Part shown: piece by piece, positions 46,093 to 54,723 of the stretch | Layout of the letters: each line of letters starts with the position of its first letter | Numbering within the stretch: position 1 is the stretch's first letter | Assembly: GCF_009674485.1 (NCBI RefSeq) | Contig: NZ_WKJJ01000019.1 | Coordinates: 1-64,000, forward strand | Reading direction: 5' to 3' | Length of the DNA: 64,000 nt | Origin: Pseudoduganella rivuli | Lineage (GTDB): Bacteria; Pseudomonadota; Gammaproteobacteria; Burkholderiales; Burkholderiaceae_D | Notes under the pieces: generated by a model | Databases searched by the model: none | Told to the model about the DNA's origin: nothing | The model's input: only the letters and a program-made list of their open reading frames with translations | Position numbers and translations under genes: made by a program

Positions 46093-47312
46093 AGAAGGTC
46101 ATCGATGTGCAGGCGGCGGTGGCGGTCGCCGCCAGTGAAGCCATTTCCGCCAAGGCGCAGGGCACGTTCGGCGTCGGCGGCATCATGGTGGACGCCTCCG
46201 GCGCCGTGCTGAAAGCGCTGCACAACAATGTGATCCGCGACGGCCTGGTGTTCGATCCCACCGCGCATGGCGAGCGGCAATTGATCGACTGGTACTTCGA
46301 AGAGCGGGCGCAGGGTACCGAATTGCCCGAGCCGCACGAGATCACCATCGTCACGTCGCTGGACCCGTGCTGCATGTGCACGGGCGCCATCCTGGCGTCC
46401 GGTTTCAATGTGGTGGTTGCCGCCACGGACGCCAACGCCGGCATCAATTACGATGGCAGCGCCACCTTCGATGCGTTGCCGGCAGGCTTGCGGGAACAGG
46501 CCCGTTCCACGTTTTCCTATCCGGCCGTGCTGGGCCAGTCGGCTTATGCGCGGGAAGCCAGGGGCGCGCCGGTCAAACCGTTCTTCATCGGTAAAAACAT
46601 TGCCGAACCGACGGAAGCATTGTGTTCGCTGGTGTTCGAAGCGACGTCGAAAGGCGCGATGGCGCTATTCGATGCGGACCCGCCCCGCGACCAGTTGAAA
46701 GACCCGGCGACGCTGTCGTCGCGCCATGCGATTGCCGTCGCCTTGCGCAAGGCGTTTCCCGAAGCGCTGACGGCGCGCTGCGATCCGCAACGTCCCGACG
46801 CCAGCCTGGCGCCCGCGCTGTTGCAGGCGATCGCGCGCGACAAGGTGATGGGGGGCGACGGCGATGCCGTGGCCTTGCTGGATGCGTTCGGCAACCTGTT
46901 GCTGTGCATGCCGGGACGGCGCAACAAATCCGGCATCCGTACCGCCTTCATGGAGTGCACGCGGGCCTATGCGCAATTGCGCTACAAGCTGATGGAAGGC
47001 GCCACGCCGCAACCGCGTGACGAAATCCGCCAATACCTGGGACATCCGAAAGATGGCACGTTTGTCTTTGCCCGGGGACCGGCCAGCGGTGCGCTGAGCT
47101 TCATGGAACTGGGCGCGTACGGGTCGACCATGGAAGGGCCGTTGCCGGCATCGAATCCGCGCCAGTTCCAGTACGTGCTGCCGTCGCAGCCGCAGAACGA
47201 ACTGGAGGCAATGTGCGCGGCCATGCCGCCGCTATACCGCCACACGATCCGCATCGGTCCCACGCAGGTCGATGACGAGGAATTGATCGCGGCGCTGGCG
47301 GCGCAGGCATAG
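46089..47312 (+). CDS. CDA-fold deaminase with extra C-terminal domain
   Basis: A 407-residue protein whose first ~160 residues are a zinc deaminase domain of the cytidine/deoxycytidylate class: His60-Glu62 in TAHGERQ and Cys94-Cys97 in DPCCMC. The HGE/PCxxC pattern is nearer to guanine, cytosine or nucleotide deaminases than to Cdd. The remaining ~245 residues are not familiar to me (FIGKNIAEPTEALCSLVFEA, GRRNKSGIRTAFMECTRAYA). The GTG start overlaps the cdd stop, so the two deaminases are coupled. The substrate is unknown; a base or nucleoside not handled by Cdd is likely. Confidence 0.75.
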   Translation: MKKVIDVQAAVAVAASEAISAKAQGTFGVGGIMVDASGAVLKALHNNVIRDGLVFDPTAHGERQLIDWYFEERAQGTELPEPHEITIVTSLDPCCMCTGAILASGFNVVVAATDANAGINYDGSATFDALPAGLREQARSTFSYPAVLGQSAYAREARGAPVKPFFIGKNIAEPTEALCSLVFEATSKGAMALFDADPPRDQLKDPATLSSRHAIAVALRKAFPEALTARCDPQRPDASLAPALLQAIARDKVMGGDGDAVALLDAFGNLLLCMPGRRNKSGIRTAFMECTRAYAQLRYKLMEGATPQPRDEIRQYLGHPKDGTFVFARGPASGALSFMELGAYGSTMEGPLPASNPRQFQYVLPSQPQNELEAMCAAMPPLYRHTIRIGPTQVDDEELIAALAAQA

Positions 47313-47339
47313 GAGCCGCTCAAATTTTTTCACGGCTCC

Positions 47340-47756
47340 TTAACCGTCGCTCATCGCGTCGGTGACGGGCGCCAGCAGATTGGCGTCGCGCGCCAGTTGC
47401 CACTGGCCTGCGCCATTGCGGCGGAACACGGACAAGGTGTGGCCCGCGCGCCGCACCGCCACGCCGCCACCCAGCGGCTCCACGCGGATTTCCAGCCGCG
47501 TTCGGCTATAGGCGAGGTCGCCGGAAACGACGACTTCCTCCACCACGCTGTCCGGCATGACGCGGTGCGTGTGCGCCATGCGGCGCATGCCTTCGGCAAA
47601 GCTGTCGCGCCCCGTCATGGGCGCTTGTCCCGGTAACAGGAATACCACGTCTTCCGTCATCAGCGGCAGGATGGCCGCGACATCGCCCTGGCGCGTCGCC
47701 TCCAGCCAGCGCGCGATCACGCCGCGGATCGCCTGTTCATCGTTCGTGTTCACCAT
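47340..47756 (-). CDS. SnoaL-like / SgcJ-EcaC family protein
   Basis: A 138-residue NTF2-fold protein (DEQAIRGVIARWLEATRQGDVAAILPLMTEDVVFLLPG, then FAEGMRRM and RDANLLAP) of the DUF4440/SnoaL group, often annotated as SgcJ/EcaC family oxidoreductase. No catalytic role is predicted with certainty. The start at 47756 lies inside the end of the upstream VOC gene, seven bases overlapping, so the two are probably co-expressed. It is convergent with the deaminase gene. Confidence 0.8.
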   Translation of the reverse strand: MVNTNDEQAIRGVIARWLEATRQGDVAAILPLMTEDVVFLLPGQAPMTGRDSFAEGMRRMAHTHRVMPDSVVEEVVVSGDLAYSRTRLEIRVEPLGGGVAVRRAGHTLSVFRRNGAGQWQLARDANLLAPVTDAMSDG

Positions 47757-48172
47757 GGATCGTACGTTCCTATACTCCAGAGATTGCCTTCCGGGTCGCG
47801 GCACGTGAAGCCGCGCCCGCCGTAGTCTTCATCTTGCAATGGCATTTCTATCACAGCGCCGGCCTCGACCGCGCGCGCATGGACTGCATCGGCATCGTTG
47901 ACGACCAGGTAGCTGCACTGTGTCACACGCATGCCGGTTTCCGACGGATGCGCCATCAGGCGCCCGAATTCCGTATCAAAAATGGAACTGAGCATGATCA
48001 TGCCGTTACCGTAGCCGAGCTGGGCGTGGGCGATGGTGCCGTCGTCGTTCGGCACCACCAGTATTTCGGAAAAGCCCAGCGTATCGCACAGCCATGCAAT
48101 GGCGGCCGGCGCGTCTCGGTAGCGCAGGCAGGGAATGATGGTGGCGCGGGTATCCTTCGGTATGCTCGTCAT
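47750..48172 (-). CDS. VOC family protein (PhnB/glyoxalase-like)
   Basis: A 140-residue vicinal-oxygen-chelate protein with the paired beta-alpha-beta units (TIIPCLRYRDAPAAIAWLCDTLGF and FTCRDPEGNLWSIGTYDP). This style matches the PhnB-like glyoxalase group. Substrate is unknown. It overlaps the downstream SnoaL-like gene and is separated from the LytTR regulator by about 60 bp. Confidence 0.83.
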   Translation of the reverse strand: MTSIPKDTRATIIPCLRYRDAPAAIAWLCDTLGFSEILVVPNDDGTIAHAQLGYGNGMIMLSSIFDTEFGRLMAHPSETGMRVTQCSYLVVNDADAVHARAVEAGAVIEMPLQDEDYGGRGFTCRDPEGNLWSIGTYDPW

Positions 48173-48235
48173 CTGCCCCTCCTGTCGATGTCATCCCGAC
48201 AATATAGTTCAGCACACCGGCAGGGGCAAGCTGAG

Positions 48236-49033
48236 CTACATCTGCTGGAACAGGTGGGTGTTGCCCCGGCTGACTTCCAGCTCTTCGTCGAAGTTGCGCA
48301 CGCGTACCATTTGCCGTCCCCGCAAATCGCGCCGCACTTCGGCAATCGCATCGACCCGCACCAGGGTGGAGCGGTGGATGCGCCAGAATTCATCGGGATC
48401 CAGTTCGTCTTCCAGTTCCTTCAAGGTCTTGCGGATCAATACTTCGCCTTGCAGGGTTTGCACGCGCGTGTATTTTTCATCGGCGCGGAAGAACAGTACT
48501 TCTTTCGTTGAAATCATGCGCAGGCTGTTGCCCACCATGGCCTGGATCCAGCGCAGGTATTCCTGAGGCCTGGCGGCCGGCGAACCACGGTTGGCGCCGC
48601 CGACGCCTTGCAGCAATTGCGCCAGCTGGCGTTCGATGTTGGCGGGCGATTTGCCCAACCGTTCCTGCAGGCGCGCACACGTGGTCTTCAGGCGCTCGCC
48701 GCCCGCCGGTTTCAGCAAATAATCCAGCGCCCCCTGTTCGAACGCTTCAATCGCATATTGGTCGTAAGCCGTGACGAACACGATATGGCAGCGGTTGAAC
48801 AGCATGCGCGCCGCCTCGATGCCGGACAGGCCCGGCATGCGGATATCGAGGAACACGATGTCCGGCTGGTGCAGGCCCGTCAGCGCGATGGCTTCGATGC
48901 CGTTGGCCGCTTCCGCCACGATCCGCAATTGCGGCCACACTTCCTGCAAGCGTGCCCGCAGCAACTGGCGCATCGGTTCTTCATCGTCCGCGATCAGCGC
49001 GGTGGGACCGGCCGCAGGGGTTTCAGTGCTCAC
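48236..49033 (-). CDS. LytTR-family response regulator
   Basis: A 265-residue response regulator: receiver domain (acidic Asp16-Asp17, phospho-acceptor Asp63 in VFLDIRMPG, Thr88, Lys108) and a C-terminal LytTR DNA-binding domain (about residues 165-262, ISTKEVLFFRADEKYTRV, FWRIHRSTLVRVDAI). The LytTR type usually binds paired direct repeats. It overlaps the kinase gene upstream by four bases and is its obvious partner. Targets are not visible. Confidence 0.93.
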   Translation of the reverse strand: MSTETPAAGPTALIADDEEPMRQLLRARLQEVWPQLRIVAEAANGIEAIALTGLHQPDIVFLDIRMPGLSGIEAARMLFNRCHIVFVTAYDQYAIEAFEQGALDYLLKPAGGERLKTTCARLQERLGKSPANIERQLAQLLQGVGGANRGSPAARPQEYLRWIQAMVGNSLRMISTKEVLFFRADEKYTRVQTLQGEVLIRKTLKELEDELDPDEFWRIHRSTLVRVDAIAEVRRDLRGRQMVRVRNFDEELEVSRGNTHLFQQM

Positions 49034-49956
49034 AGTTTGCTCCCTGCGAAAATATCCGGTGTGAAGGGCAGGCGGATGATGACCCGGGCGCCCCCATCAT
49101 GGGGTGTTTCGATGATCAGTTGCGCGCGGTTGCCGTGCAGTAGGCGCAGGCGTTCGCGGATATTGGCCAGTCCCACGCCTTCGCCCGCATGGACATCGAA
49201 ACCGATGCCGTCATCGTGCACTTCCACGTCGAGCATGTTGCCGCCGGGGCCGGTCGACGTGGTGGCGCGGATATCGATGCGGCCGCCCTCGATCTTCGGT
49301 TCCAGCCCGTGCTTGATGGCGTTTTCAATCAGGGTTTGCAGCATCATGGGCGGGAACGACGCGCTCAGCAGTTCCGGCGCCACGTCGATGTAGACGGCCA
49401 GCCGTTCTTTCATGCGGGCTTGCATGATGGCCAAGTAGGCGCGCGACATTTCCACCTGGCGGCCCAGCGTGTTATTGCTGCGCGAACGCATTTGCGGCAT
49501 GGTGGCGCGCAGGTAATCGATCAAGTGCGCATGGACCTTGGCGGCCTGCTGCTGGTCCGTCTCGATCAGTTGCCCGATCAGGGCCAGCGTGTTGAACAGG
49601 AAATGCGGTTCGACCTGCGCCTGCAGCGCCGCCAGTTGCGCTTCGGCCAAGCGGCGTTCCAGGCTTTCCGTGCCCGCGTGCGCGGTGGCTTCCTTGGCTT
49701 CGACTTCCGCGCGCCGCTTGCCGCCGGCGAGGATTTTCAGGCAGAACGACAGGAAGACAAACCACCCGCCCACCTGGCCGGCCCGGAACATGCCCAGCAC
49801 GATCAGCACCAGGATATCGATGACCACCAGCTTGCGCCATTCGACCATGGCCAGCCAGTCGAAGAATTCCCACCACAAGGTGCGGGCGGTTTCCCCGATT
49901 TCGCGGACGAAGGCCAGGGCGCTGCGGGTCCCCTGCTTGGTGCGGGCAAAAGCCAT
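49030..49956 (-). CDS. LytS-like sensor histidine kinase
   Basis: A 308-residue kinase of the His_kinase/HATPase_c (LytS/YpdA) class. Two hydrophobic segments near residues 42-77 act as a simple membrane anchor, a coiled stretch follows and the phospho-acceptor His118 is in QVEPHFLFNTLA. The ATPase N-box is LIENAIKHGLEP with later DDGIGF and GVGLANIRERL. The start at 49956 is one base after the small membrane protein stop, so sensing may involve that protein. The earlier frame up to 50055 runs inside that gene. Confidence 0.9.
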   Translation of the reverse strand: MAFARTKQGTRSALAFVREIGETARTLWWEFFDWLAMVEWRKLVVIDILVLIVLGMFRAGQVGGWFVFLSFCLKILAGGKRRAEVEAKEATAHAGTESLERRLAEAQLAALQAQVEPHFLFNTLALIGQLIETDQQQAAKVHAHLIDYLRATMPQMRSRSNNTLGRQVEMSRAYLAIMQARMKERLAVYIDVAPELLSASFPPMMLQTLIENAIKHGLEPKIEGGRIDIRATTSTGPGGNMLDVEVHDDGIGFDVHAGEGVGLANIRERLRLLHGNRAQLIIETPHDGGARVIIRLPFTPDIFAGSKL

Positions 49957-49957
49957 G

Positions 49958-50230
49958 TCAAACGTCCTTGTGCGGGGTGTAGTCGCCGCGGCGCTTCTTG
50001 TACTGGTAGCCGGCCACCAGCGCAATGGCGATCTTGGCCAGCAGGAATACGGCAAACAACGTCAGCGCCAGCGGCAGGATGGTCAGCAGGATCGCCAGCA
50101 TGATGCAGCTGGCCAGCAGCGCAGGCCACGACATGCGCGACAGCGTGCGCATGAAGTAGCGGCCGATATGGCTGGCGGCGGCGCCGACTTCGCGGAATAC
50201 GTCGCCGATGCTGTGATTGACGGTTTTCAT
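49958..50230 (-). CDS. Small membrane protein preceding LytS-like kinase
   Basis: A 90-residue protein with two hydrophobic helices (about residues 34-52 and 54-74) flanked by charged ends (VFREVGAAASHIGRYFMRTL and YQYKKRRGDYTPHKDV). I do not recognise a family. It is the first gene of a three-gene operon with the kinase and regulator, one base ahead of the kinase start, so it may be a sensory or modulatory partner. Confidence 0.65.
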   Translation of the reverse strand: MKTVNHSIGDVFREVGAAASHIGRYFMRTLSRMSWPALLASCIMLAILLTILPLALTLFAVFLLAKIAIALVAGYQYKKRRGDYTPHKDV

Positions 50231-50385
50231 TGATGCCTCCGAGAGTGTGGATGGCGCTAATGTACCAAGCGCTTTCCCGGCAGGGGAGTGCTATCCGACG
50301 AATTGCCGTTTATCGGGGGCAAGCTGCATTTGAGCGGCGTCAATGGTATGCGCCGATTGTGCATGATGCACCACAATGTTTTTTC

Positions 50386-50955
50386 TTAAGCAACTTTTTG
50401 CTGTCCGGCTTCCCAGTCGGCGCGCAGCAAGCCAAAGAAATCCGTGTCGCACACTTCGCCCGCCACGATCCAGCGCTGCCGCAGGTGGCCTTCATGCACA
50501 AAATGCAAGCGTTCCAGCAACTGGGTGGAGGCGCTGTTGCGCGGGTCGACATCGGCCTCGATGCGCAGCATGTCGAGGGCGCCGAAGGCGTGGCCGATCA
50601 GCGCCGCCAGCGCTTCCCGGGCATAGCCTTTGCCCCAGTGGGCACGGTCCAGGATATAGCCGATTTCACAGCGGCGGTTTTGTGCGCTGAATTTCGACAG
50701 GCGGCATTTGCCGATCATCTCGCCGCTGCCGGCCAGCGTGATGGCGAAGGTCAGCACGCTGCCGTCGGCGTAGGCCGCCAGCGTCTCGCGCACGTTTTCT
50801 TCGGCCTGGGCCACGTCGGTCCAGGGCGCAAAACTCCAGTAGCGCAATGCTTCCGGGTCGGTAAACAGGCGGTAAATCGCGCCGGCGTCATCCGGCTGCA
50901 CGAAGCGCAGGACCAGCCTGCCGGTTTTCAAGGTAACAGGTGTAAAGGTGTTCAT
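50386..50955 (-). CDS. GNAT-family N-acetyltransferase (RimJ-like)
   Basis: A 189-residue acetyltransferase (TGRLVLRFVQPDDAGAIYRLF, CEIGYILDRAHWGKGYAREAL and LERLHFVHEGHLRQRW). The RGxGxA-type acetyl-CoA loop is represented by HWGKGYAREA. This layout is that of RimJ/RimL-like GNATs that acetylate protein N-termini or small amines. The start at 50955 is ten bases downstream of the racemase stop, so the two may be co-transcribed. Confidence 0.87.
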   Translation of the reverse strand: MNTFTPVTLKTGRLVLRFVQPDDAGAIYRLFTDPEALRYWSFAPWTDVAQAEENVRETLAAYADGSVLTFAITLAGSGEMIGKCRLSKFSAQNRRCEIGYILDRAHWGKGYAREALAALIGHAFGALDMLRIEADVDPRNSASTQLLERLHFVHEGHLRQRWIVAGEVCDTDFFGLLRADWEAGQQKVA

Positions 50956-50965
50956 TTGAACAATA

Positions 50966-52432
50966 CTATCCCACTTTCTGTCTGTTTGCCTGCGCCAGGG
51001 CCACGCAGCGCCGCGCCAGGATATCGGTCGGATCGAGCAGCGCGACGCTTTTGCCGGCAATGGCGAAGGCGCGATGCTGCGGCAATAGCAGCGGCAATTC
51101 CGTGCAGCCCAGGATGATGACCGTGGCGCCCCGTTCAGCCAGGTGGGCGGCGGCGCGCAGCAGGGCCGCTTTACCCGGTCCTTCGGTATGGCCGGCCTTC
51201 ACGCCATGTTCGCCATAAATCGCTTCCATCACGTCTTGCTGGTGGCGCGCGTCCGGCACGATCAGGCTGAAACCGCTGCCCTGGGCTGCCGCATGGTAGA
51301 CGCCGCTGCTGACGGTGCCGGTGGTGGCCAGCAAGCCGACGGTAGCGTGACCCGCATGGTGGCGGCCGATATGGCGGATGGTCTCTTCCAGCATGTTCAC
51401 GATCGGCACCGCCAGGTTGTCCTGTATCCGCGCAATATAGGCGTGGGCGGTGTTGCATGGCATCGCGATCAGCGCCGCGCCATTTTCTTCCAGCCGCTTG
51501 CAGGCGGAATACAGCGCCAGTGTCGGATCGTCGCCATTGCCGACCAGGTTGGCGGTACGGTCTGGAATTTGCGGATTGTGCTCGACAATCAGGCGCACGT
51601 GTTCCTGGTCGCGCGCCGCATCCGTATTGCGGACGATCTTGTGCATGAAGTCGACCGTGGCGGCCGGCCCGATGCCGCCCACGATGCCCAGCTTGAAGGG
51701 CGCCTGGTGCAGCGCGGCGTCCTGCGCCAGCACATGCATGGCATAGATGTGGTGGCTGTCGACCACGGCATGGCCGGCAACTTGCAGCGGCCTGGCCAGC
51801 GCGGCAAATTCACTGGCGCCGGGGATGATCAGTTGGGCGCCTTGCCGCTCCAGGTCCGCGCATGCCTGGCGCAAGTGGGCGCACACCTGGTGGTCCGCCT
51901 GCGCCAGCACGTTGCCGTCGGCGCCATACAGTGCGCGCATGACGCAGTCGCGCTGGATGGCCGGCTGCGGATAAACCAGTTCCGCATGGGGGAAGTAGCG
52001 TTCGAACAGGCGCTGTTCGCGCACGTAAGTGGAGCACAGCACGCCGATGCGCAGCGGCGCATCGCCCACATGGGCCGCCAGTGCCGCCATCATGTCAAAT
52101 ACCCGTACGCCCAGCTCCGCCTGCAATTGATCGAGGAACGTGTGGCTGATAAAGCAAGGCAGCAGGACGCCGTCGGCGCGCGTTGCCTCGAAGCGGTGGA
52201 TACGGTCATACAGGTACAGCTTGCGCGGCAGCAGCGCGTCGCCGCCGGCGCGGGTGCCGCACGGCTGACGGTCCAGGCTCAGGCGATAGCGGCCCAGGCC
52301 GTCCGTGGTTTCTCCGCGCGCTTCGATTGCACCGGCCAGCTTGCTGTACAAGTCCTGGCTGGCCAGTGTCCCCAGGCCGCCGATGATGGCGAGGTGCCGG
52401 ACGGGCCGCTGCGGTGCAATGGTGGATGGCAT
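50966..52432 (-). CDS. Tandem aspartate/glutamate racemase
   Basis: A 488-residue fusion of two Asp/Glu racemase domains. In the second (about residues 245-488) both catalytic cysteines are present (Cys326 in MPCNTAH, Cys443 in LGCTELP). In the first (about 10-235) one is present (Cys93 in LPCFISH), but the second site reads IIPGASEF with no cysteine, so this half is probably inactive or altered. Acidic-amino-acid transport genes lie close by, including a GltP-type symporter and a GltI-like binding protein. It is divergent from a LysR gene. Confidence 0.85.
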   Translation of the reverse strand: MPSTIAPQRPVRHLAIIGGLGTLASQDLYSKLAGAIEARGETTDGLGRYRLSLDRQPCGTRAGGDALLPRKLYLYDRIHRFEATRADGVLLPCFISHTFLDQLQAELGVRVFDMMAALAAHVGDAPLRIGVLCSTYVREQRLFERYFPHAELVYPQPAIQRDCVMRALYGADGNVLAQADHQVCAHLRQACADLERQGAQLIIPGASEFAALARPLQVAGHAVVDSHHIYAMHVLAQDAALHQAPFKLGIVGGIGPAATVDFMHKIVRNTDAARDQEHVRLIVEHNPQIPDRTANLVGNGDDPTLALYSACKRLEENGAALIAMPCNTAHAYIARIQDNLAVPIVNMLEETIRHIGRHHAGHATVGLLATTGTVSSGVYHAAAQGSGFSLIVPDARHQQDVMEAIYGEHGVKAGHTEGPGKAALLRAAAHLAERGATVIILGCTELPLLLPQHRAFAIAGKSVALLDPTDILARRCVALAQANRQKVG

Positions 52433-52549
52433 GGCGTGAATTCTCCGTGGACGCGTATCGATGGCGTTACGATAAGGCGGCGCTGCGGCGCCGTTATGCG
52501 GATTTGCACTGGAACCATGCGTTTCCGGTATAGGCGCGGATGGCTGAAC

Positions 52550-52565
52550 TACTTAGAATGAAGTA
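52550..52565. promoter_or_regulatory. Candidate LysR box
   Basis: A tactt-N6-aagta dyad that also fits the T-N11-A LysR motif lies 22 bp before the LysR start in the region divergent to the racemase gene. It may serve autoregulation and activation of the racemase. Confidence 0.5.
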
Positions 52566-52587
52566 ACACACGATACTTGGGGGAAAA

Positions 52588-53487
52588 ATGGACATCAAAT
52601 GGCTGGATGATTTCCTGAGCCTGGCGCAGACCCGCAATTTTTCCCGGTCGGCGGAAGACCGCAGCGTGACGCAATCGGCGTTGAGCCGCCGCATCCAGTC
52701 ACTGGAAGCCTGGGTGGGCGCCGACCTGGTGGACCGCAGCACGTATCCGCTGGTGTTGACGCCGGCCGGCAAGATGTTCAGCGTCGCGGCCAGCGAAGCC
52801 ATGCGCTTGCTGAACGATGCGCGCGCCATGCTGCGGGTACAGGAAACCAGCGACCAGGTATTGCGGGTGTCGGCCGGCCACGCGCTGTCGCTGAATTTTT
52901 TCCCCGGCTGGCTGGCGGGAGTGCAGGCGCGCATCGGCCCCCAGGCCATGCTGAGGGCGCGCATCCTGCCAGCCAACGTGCACGATTCCGTGCTGTCGCT
53001 GATTGAAGGTAATTGCGATTTACTGCTGTGTTACCACCATGCCGACTTGCCGATCGAACTGGACGCCTCCCGCTTCGAATATGTGCACCTGGGGGATGAA
53101 GTGGTGATGCCGGTATGTACCCCCAACCGGGCCGGTTCGCCCGCCTACAGCCTGCCCGGCAGCAAGGCGCAGCCATTGCCATGCCTGGCCTATACCGCCA
53201 CGTCGTATTTCGGCCGGGTGGTACAGCGTATCGTGTCGCGCATCGGCCAGGCCGGTTGTTTCCAGAATTGCTATGAAAGCGATATGGCGGAATTGTTGAA
53301 GACCATGGCGCTGGCAGGCCAGGGCCTGGCCTGGCTGCCGGAAAGTTCGATTGCACGCGAACTGGCGGAAGGAAAACTGGTGCGCGCCGGCAGCGAGCAA
53401 TGGACGATGAAGCTGGAAATCCGCCTGTTCCGCGCCAGGGGCAACGACAAGCCGATGGTCGACATGTTGTGGAATGCGCTGCAGTGA
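52588..53487 (+). CDS. LysR-family transcriptional regulator (HypT-like style)
   Basis: A 299-residue LysR regulator. The winged HTH covers WLDDFLSLAQTRNFSRSAEDRSVTQSALSRRIQSL and the effector domain begins near residue 90. The KWLxDFLxLxxxRNFS opening and the ELLKTMALAGQGLAWLPE segment recall the HypT (YjiE) group. It lies between the divergent racemase and a porin gene on its own strand, and probably regulates the racemase and acidic amino acid genes. GGGGG upstream of the ATG is the likely ribosome site. Confidence 0.88.
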   Translation: MDIKWLDDFLSLAQTRNFSRSAEDRSVTQSALSRRIQSLEAWVGADLVDRSTYPLVLTPAGKMFSVAASEAMRLLNDARAMLRVQETSDQVLRVSAGHALSLNFFPGWLAGVQARIGPQAMLRARILPANVHDSVLSLIEGNCDLLLCYHHADLPIELDASRFEYVHLGDEVVMPVCTPNRAGSPAYSLPGSKAQPLPCLAYTATSYFGRVVQRIVSRIGQAGCFQNCYESDMAELLKTMALAGQGLAWLPESSIARELAEGKLVRAGSEQWTMKLEIRLFRARGNDKPMVDMLWNALQ

Positions 53488-53599
53488 GGCTCTTGCACCG
53501 ATCGCATCAATCTATGTGTGATCGGAATAGTTTGCGGTAGCCCTGTTTCTAGAATGAATCGGTCGTTTCTGACACCCATACATTCTACAAGGACCTACC

Positions 53600-54682
53600 A
53601 TGCCAACCTCCATGCCCGGCGAGCGCACGCTGCTCCCGGAAAACTTCCCCGTCAATGGCGTTCCCTCAAGCCGCCGCGCCAGCCTGCTTCCGAAACACAG
53701 GATACTCATGGCCGCACTGTTGGCCGGCAGTTCGTCGTTCGCCTGTGCCCAATCGTCGGTCACCATCTACGGCGTCGCCGACGCCGGCCTCGTGCTGGAG
53801 CGGGGCGGCGCCGCCGGCAACGTGACCGCCGTCAGCAGCGGCGTCGCTTCCGGCAACCGCCTCGGCTTCAAGGGCCGCGAAGACCTCGGGGGCGGGCTGG
53901 CCGCCATCTTCAACCTGGAAAACGGTTATGGCATCGACACCGGCGCGGCCGGGCAGGGCGGTTTGCTGTTTGGCCGCCAGGCCTATGCCGGACTGGCGGG
54001 CGCCGCAGGCACAGTGACGCTGGGCCGCCAGTATTCGCCGTGGTACAAGGCGATCCGCGACGTGGCCGATCCGTTCGGCATCGGCATGGCGGGCAATGCC
54101 ATCAATGTCATGGTCGGTAATACGCGGGTCGACAACATGGTGGAATTCCAGAGCGTGCGTTACGCCGGCTGGTCGGCCGACGTGGCCTATGGCGCGGGTG
54201 AAACCGCGGGCGGCGCGGCGCGCAACCGCAGCCTGGGCGCGGGGCTGTCGTACCAGCATGGCGCGCTGCAAGCCGTCCTGGTTTTTCACCGGCGCGACAA
54301 TGCCGCCGCAACCGATCACGCTGCCTATGGGATGGCGGTGGTGAAATATGATTTTGGCGTGCTGTGCGCCAGCCTGGCGCATGCGCGCAATCGCGGCCTG
54401 GCCGGCGCCGACAGCCACGACACGTTGCTGGGCATGACGGCGCCGCTGGGAACCGGCAAGTTGCTGGCATCGGTGATTTCCCACCGGGATGAAAGCAGCG
54501 CCGCACGCCACGCGCTGCAATGGGCCGCCGGGTATTCGTACACGCTGTCGAAGCGCTCCGACCTGTATGCGGCATATGGCCACATCATCAATGACAATGG
54601 CGCCGCGTTCAAGGCCGGCAATGGCACCGATGCCGGCAGCGGACCGACCGCCATCAACCTGGGCTTGCGCCACGTGTTCTGA
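53600..54682 (+). CDS. Gram-negative porin
   Basis: A 360-residue trimeric-type porin of the Bordetella/Burkholderia/Neisseria class. Signature pieces are SSVTIYGVADAGLVLE, NRLGFKGREDLGGGLAAIFNLE, LFGRQAYAGLAG, TLGRQYSPWYKAI and the C-terminal NLGLRHVF with terminal Phe. The signal peptide is unusually long if translation starts at 53600 (the AAGGA before it is good), with cleavage near FACAQ; an ATG at 53708 would give a very short one. It lets small solutes in and fits the acidic-amino-acid set. Confidence 0.9.
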   Translation: MPTSMPGERTLLPENFPVNGVPSSRRASLLPKHRILMAALLAGSSSFACAQSSVTIYGVADAGLVLERGGAAGNVTAVSSGVASGNRLGFKGREDLGGGLAAIFNLENGYGIDTGAAGQGGLLFGRQAYAGLAGAAGTVTLGRQYSPWYKAIRDVADPFGIGMAGNAINVMVGNTRVDNMVEFQSVRYAGWSADVAYGAGETAGGAARNRSLGAGLSYQHGALQAVLVFHRRDNAAATDHAAYGMAVVKYDFGVLCASLAHARNRGLAGADSHDTLLGMTAPLGTGKLLASVISHRDESSAARHALQWAAGYSYTLSKRSDLYAAYGHIINDNGAAFKAGNGTDAGSGPTAINLGLRHVF

Positions 54683-54695
54683 TATTACGCGGTAC

Positions 54696-54717
54696 AAGGG
54701 GCGCCGCGGCGCCCCTT
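54696..54717. terminator. GC hairpin between convergent porin and binding protein
   Basis: A 10-bp perfect stem (aaggggcgcc / ggcgcccctt) with a two-base centre sits in the 41-bp gap between the convergent stops. It has no T run but could serve both transcripts as a weak, bidirectional end. Confidence 0.55.
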
Positions 54718-54723
54718 GCTGTA

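Noticed and set aside
50340..50400. Hairpin gtgca-tga-tgcac with nearby T run as terminator
   Set aside because: The T run is on the plus strand, where no gene ends; the genes around it are on the minus strand.
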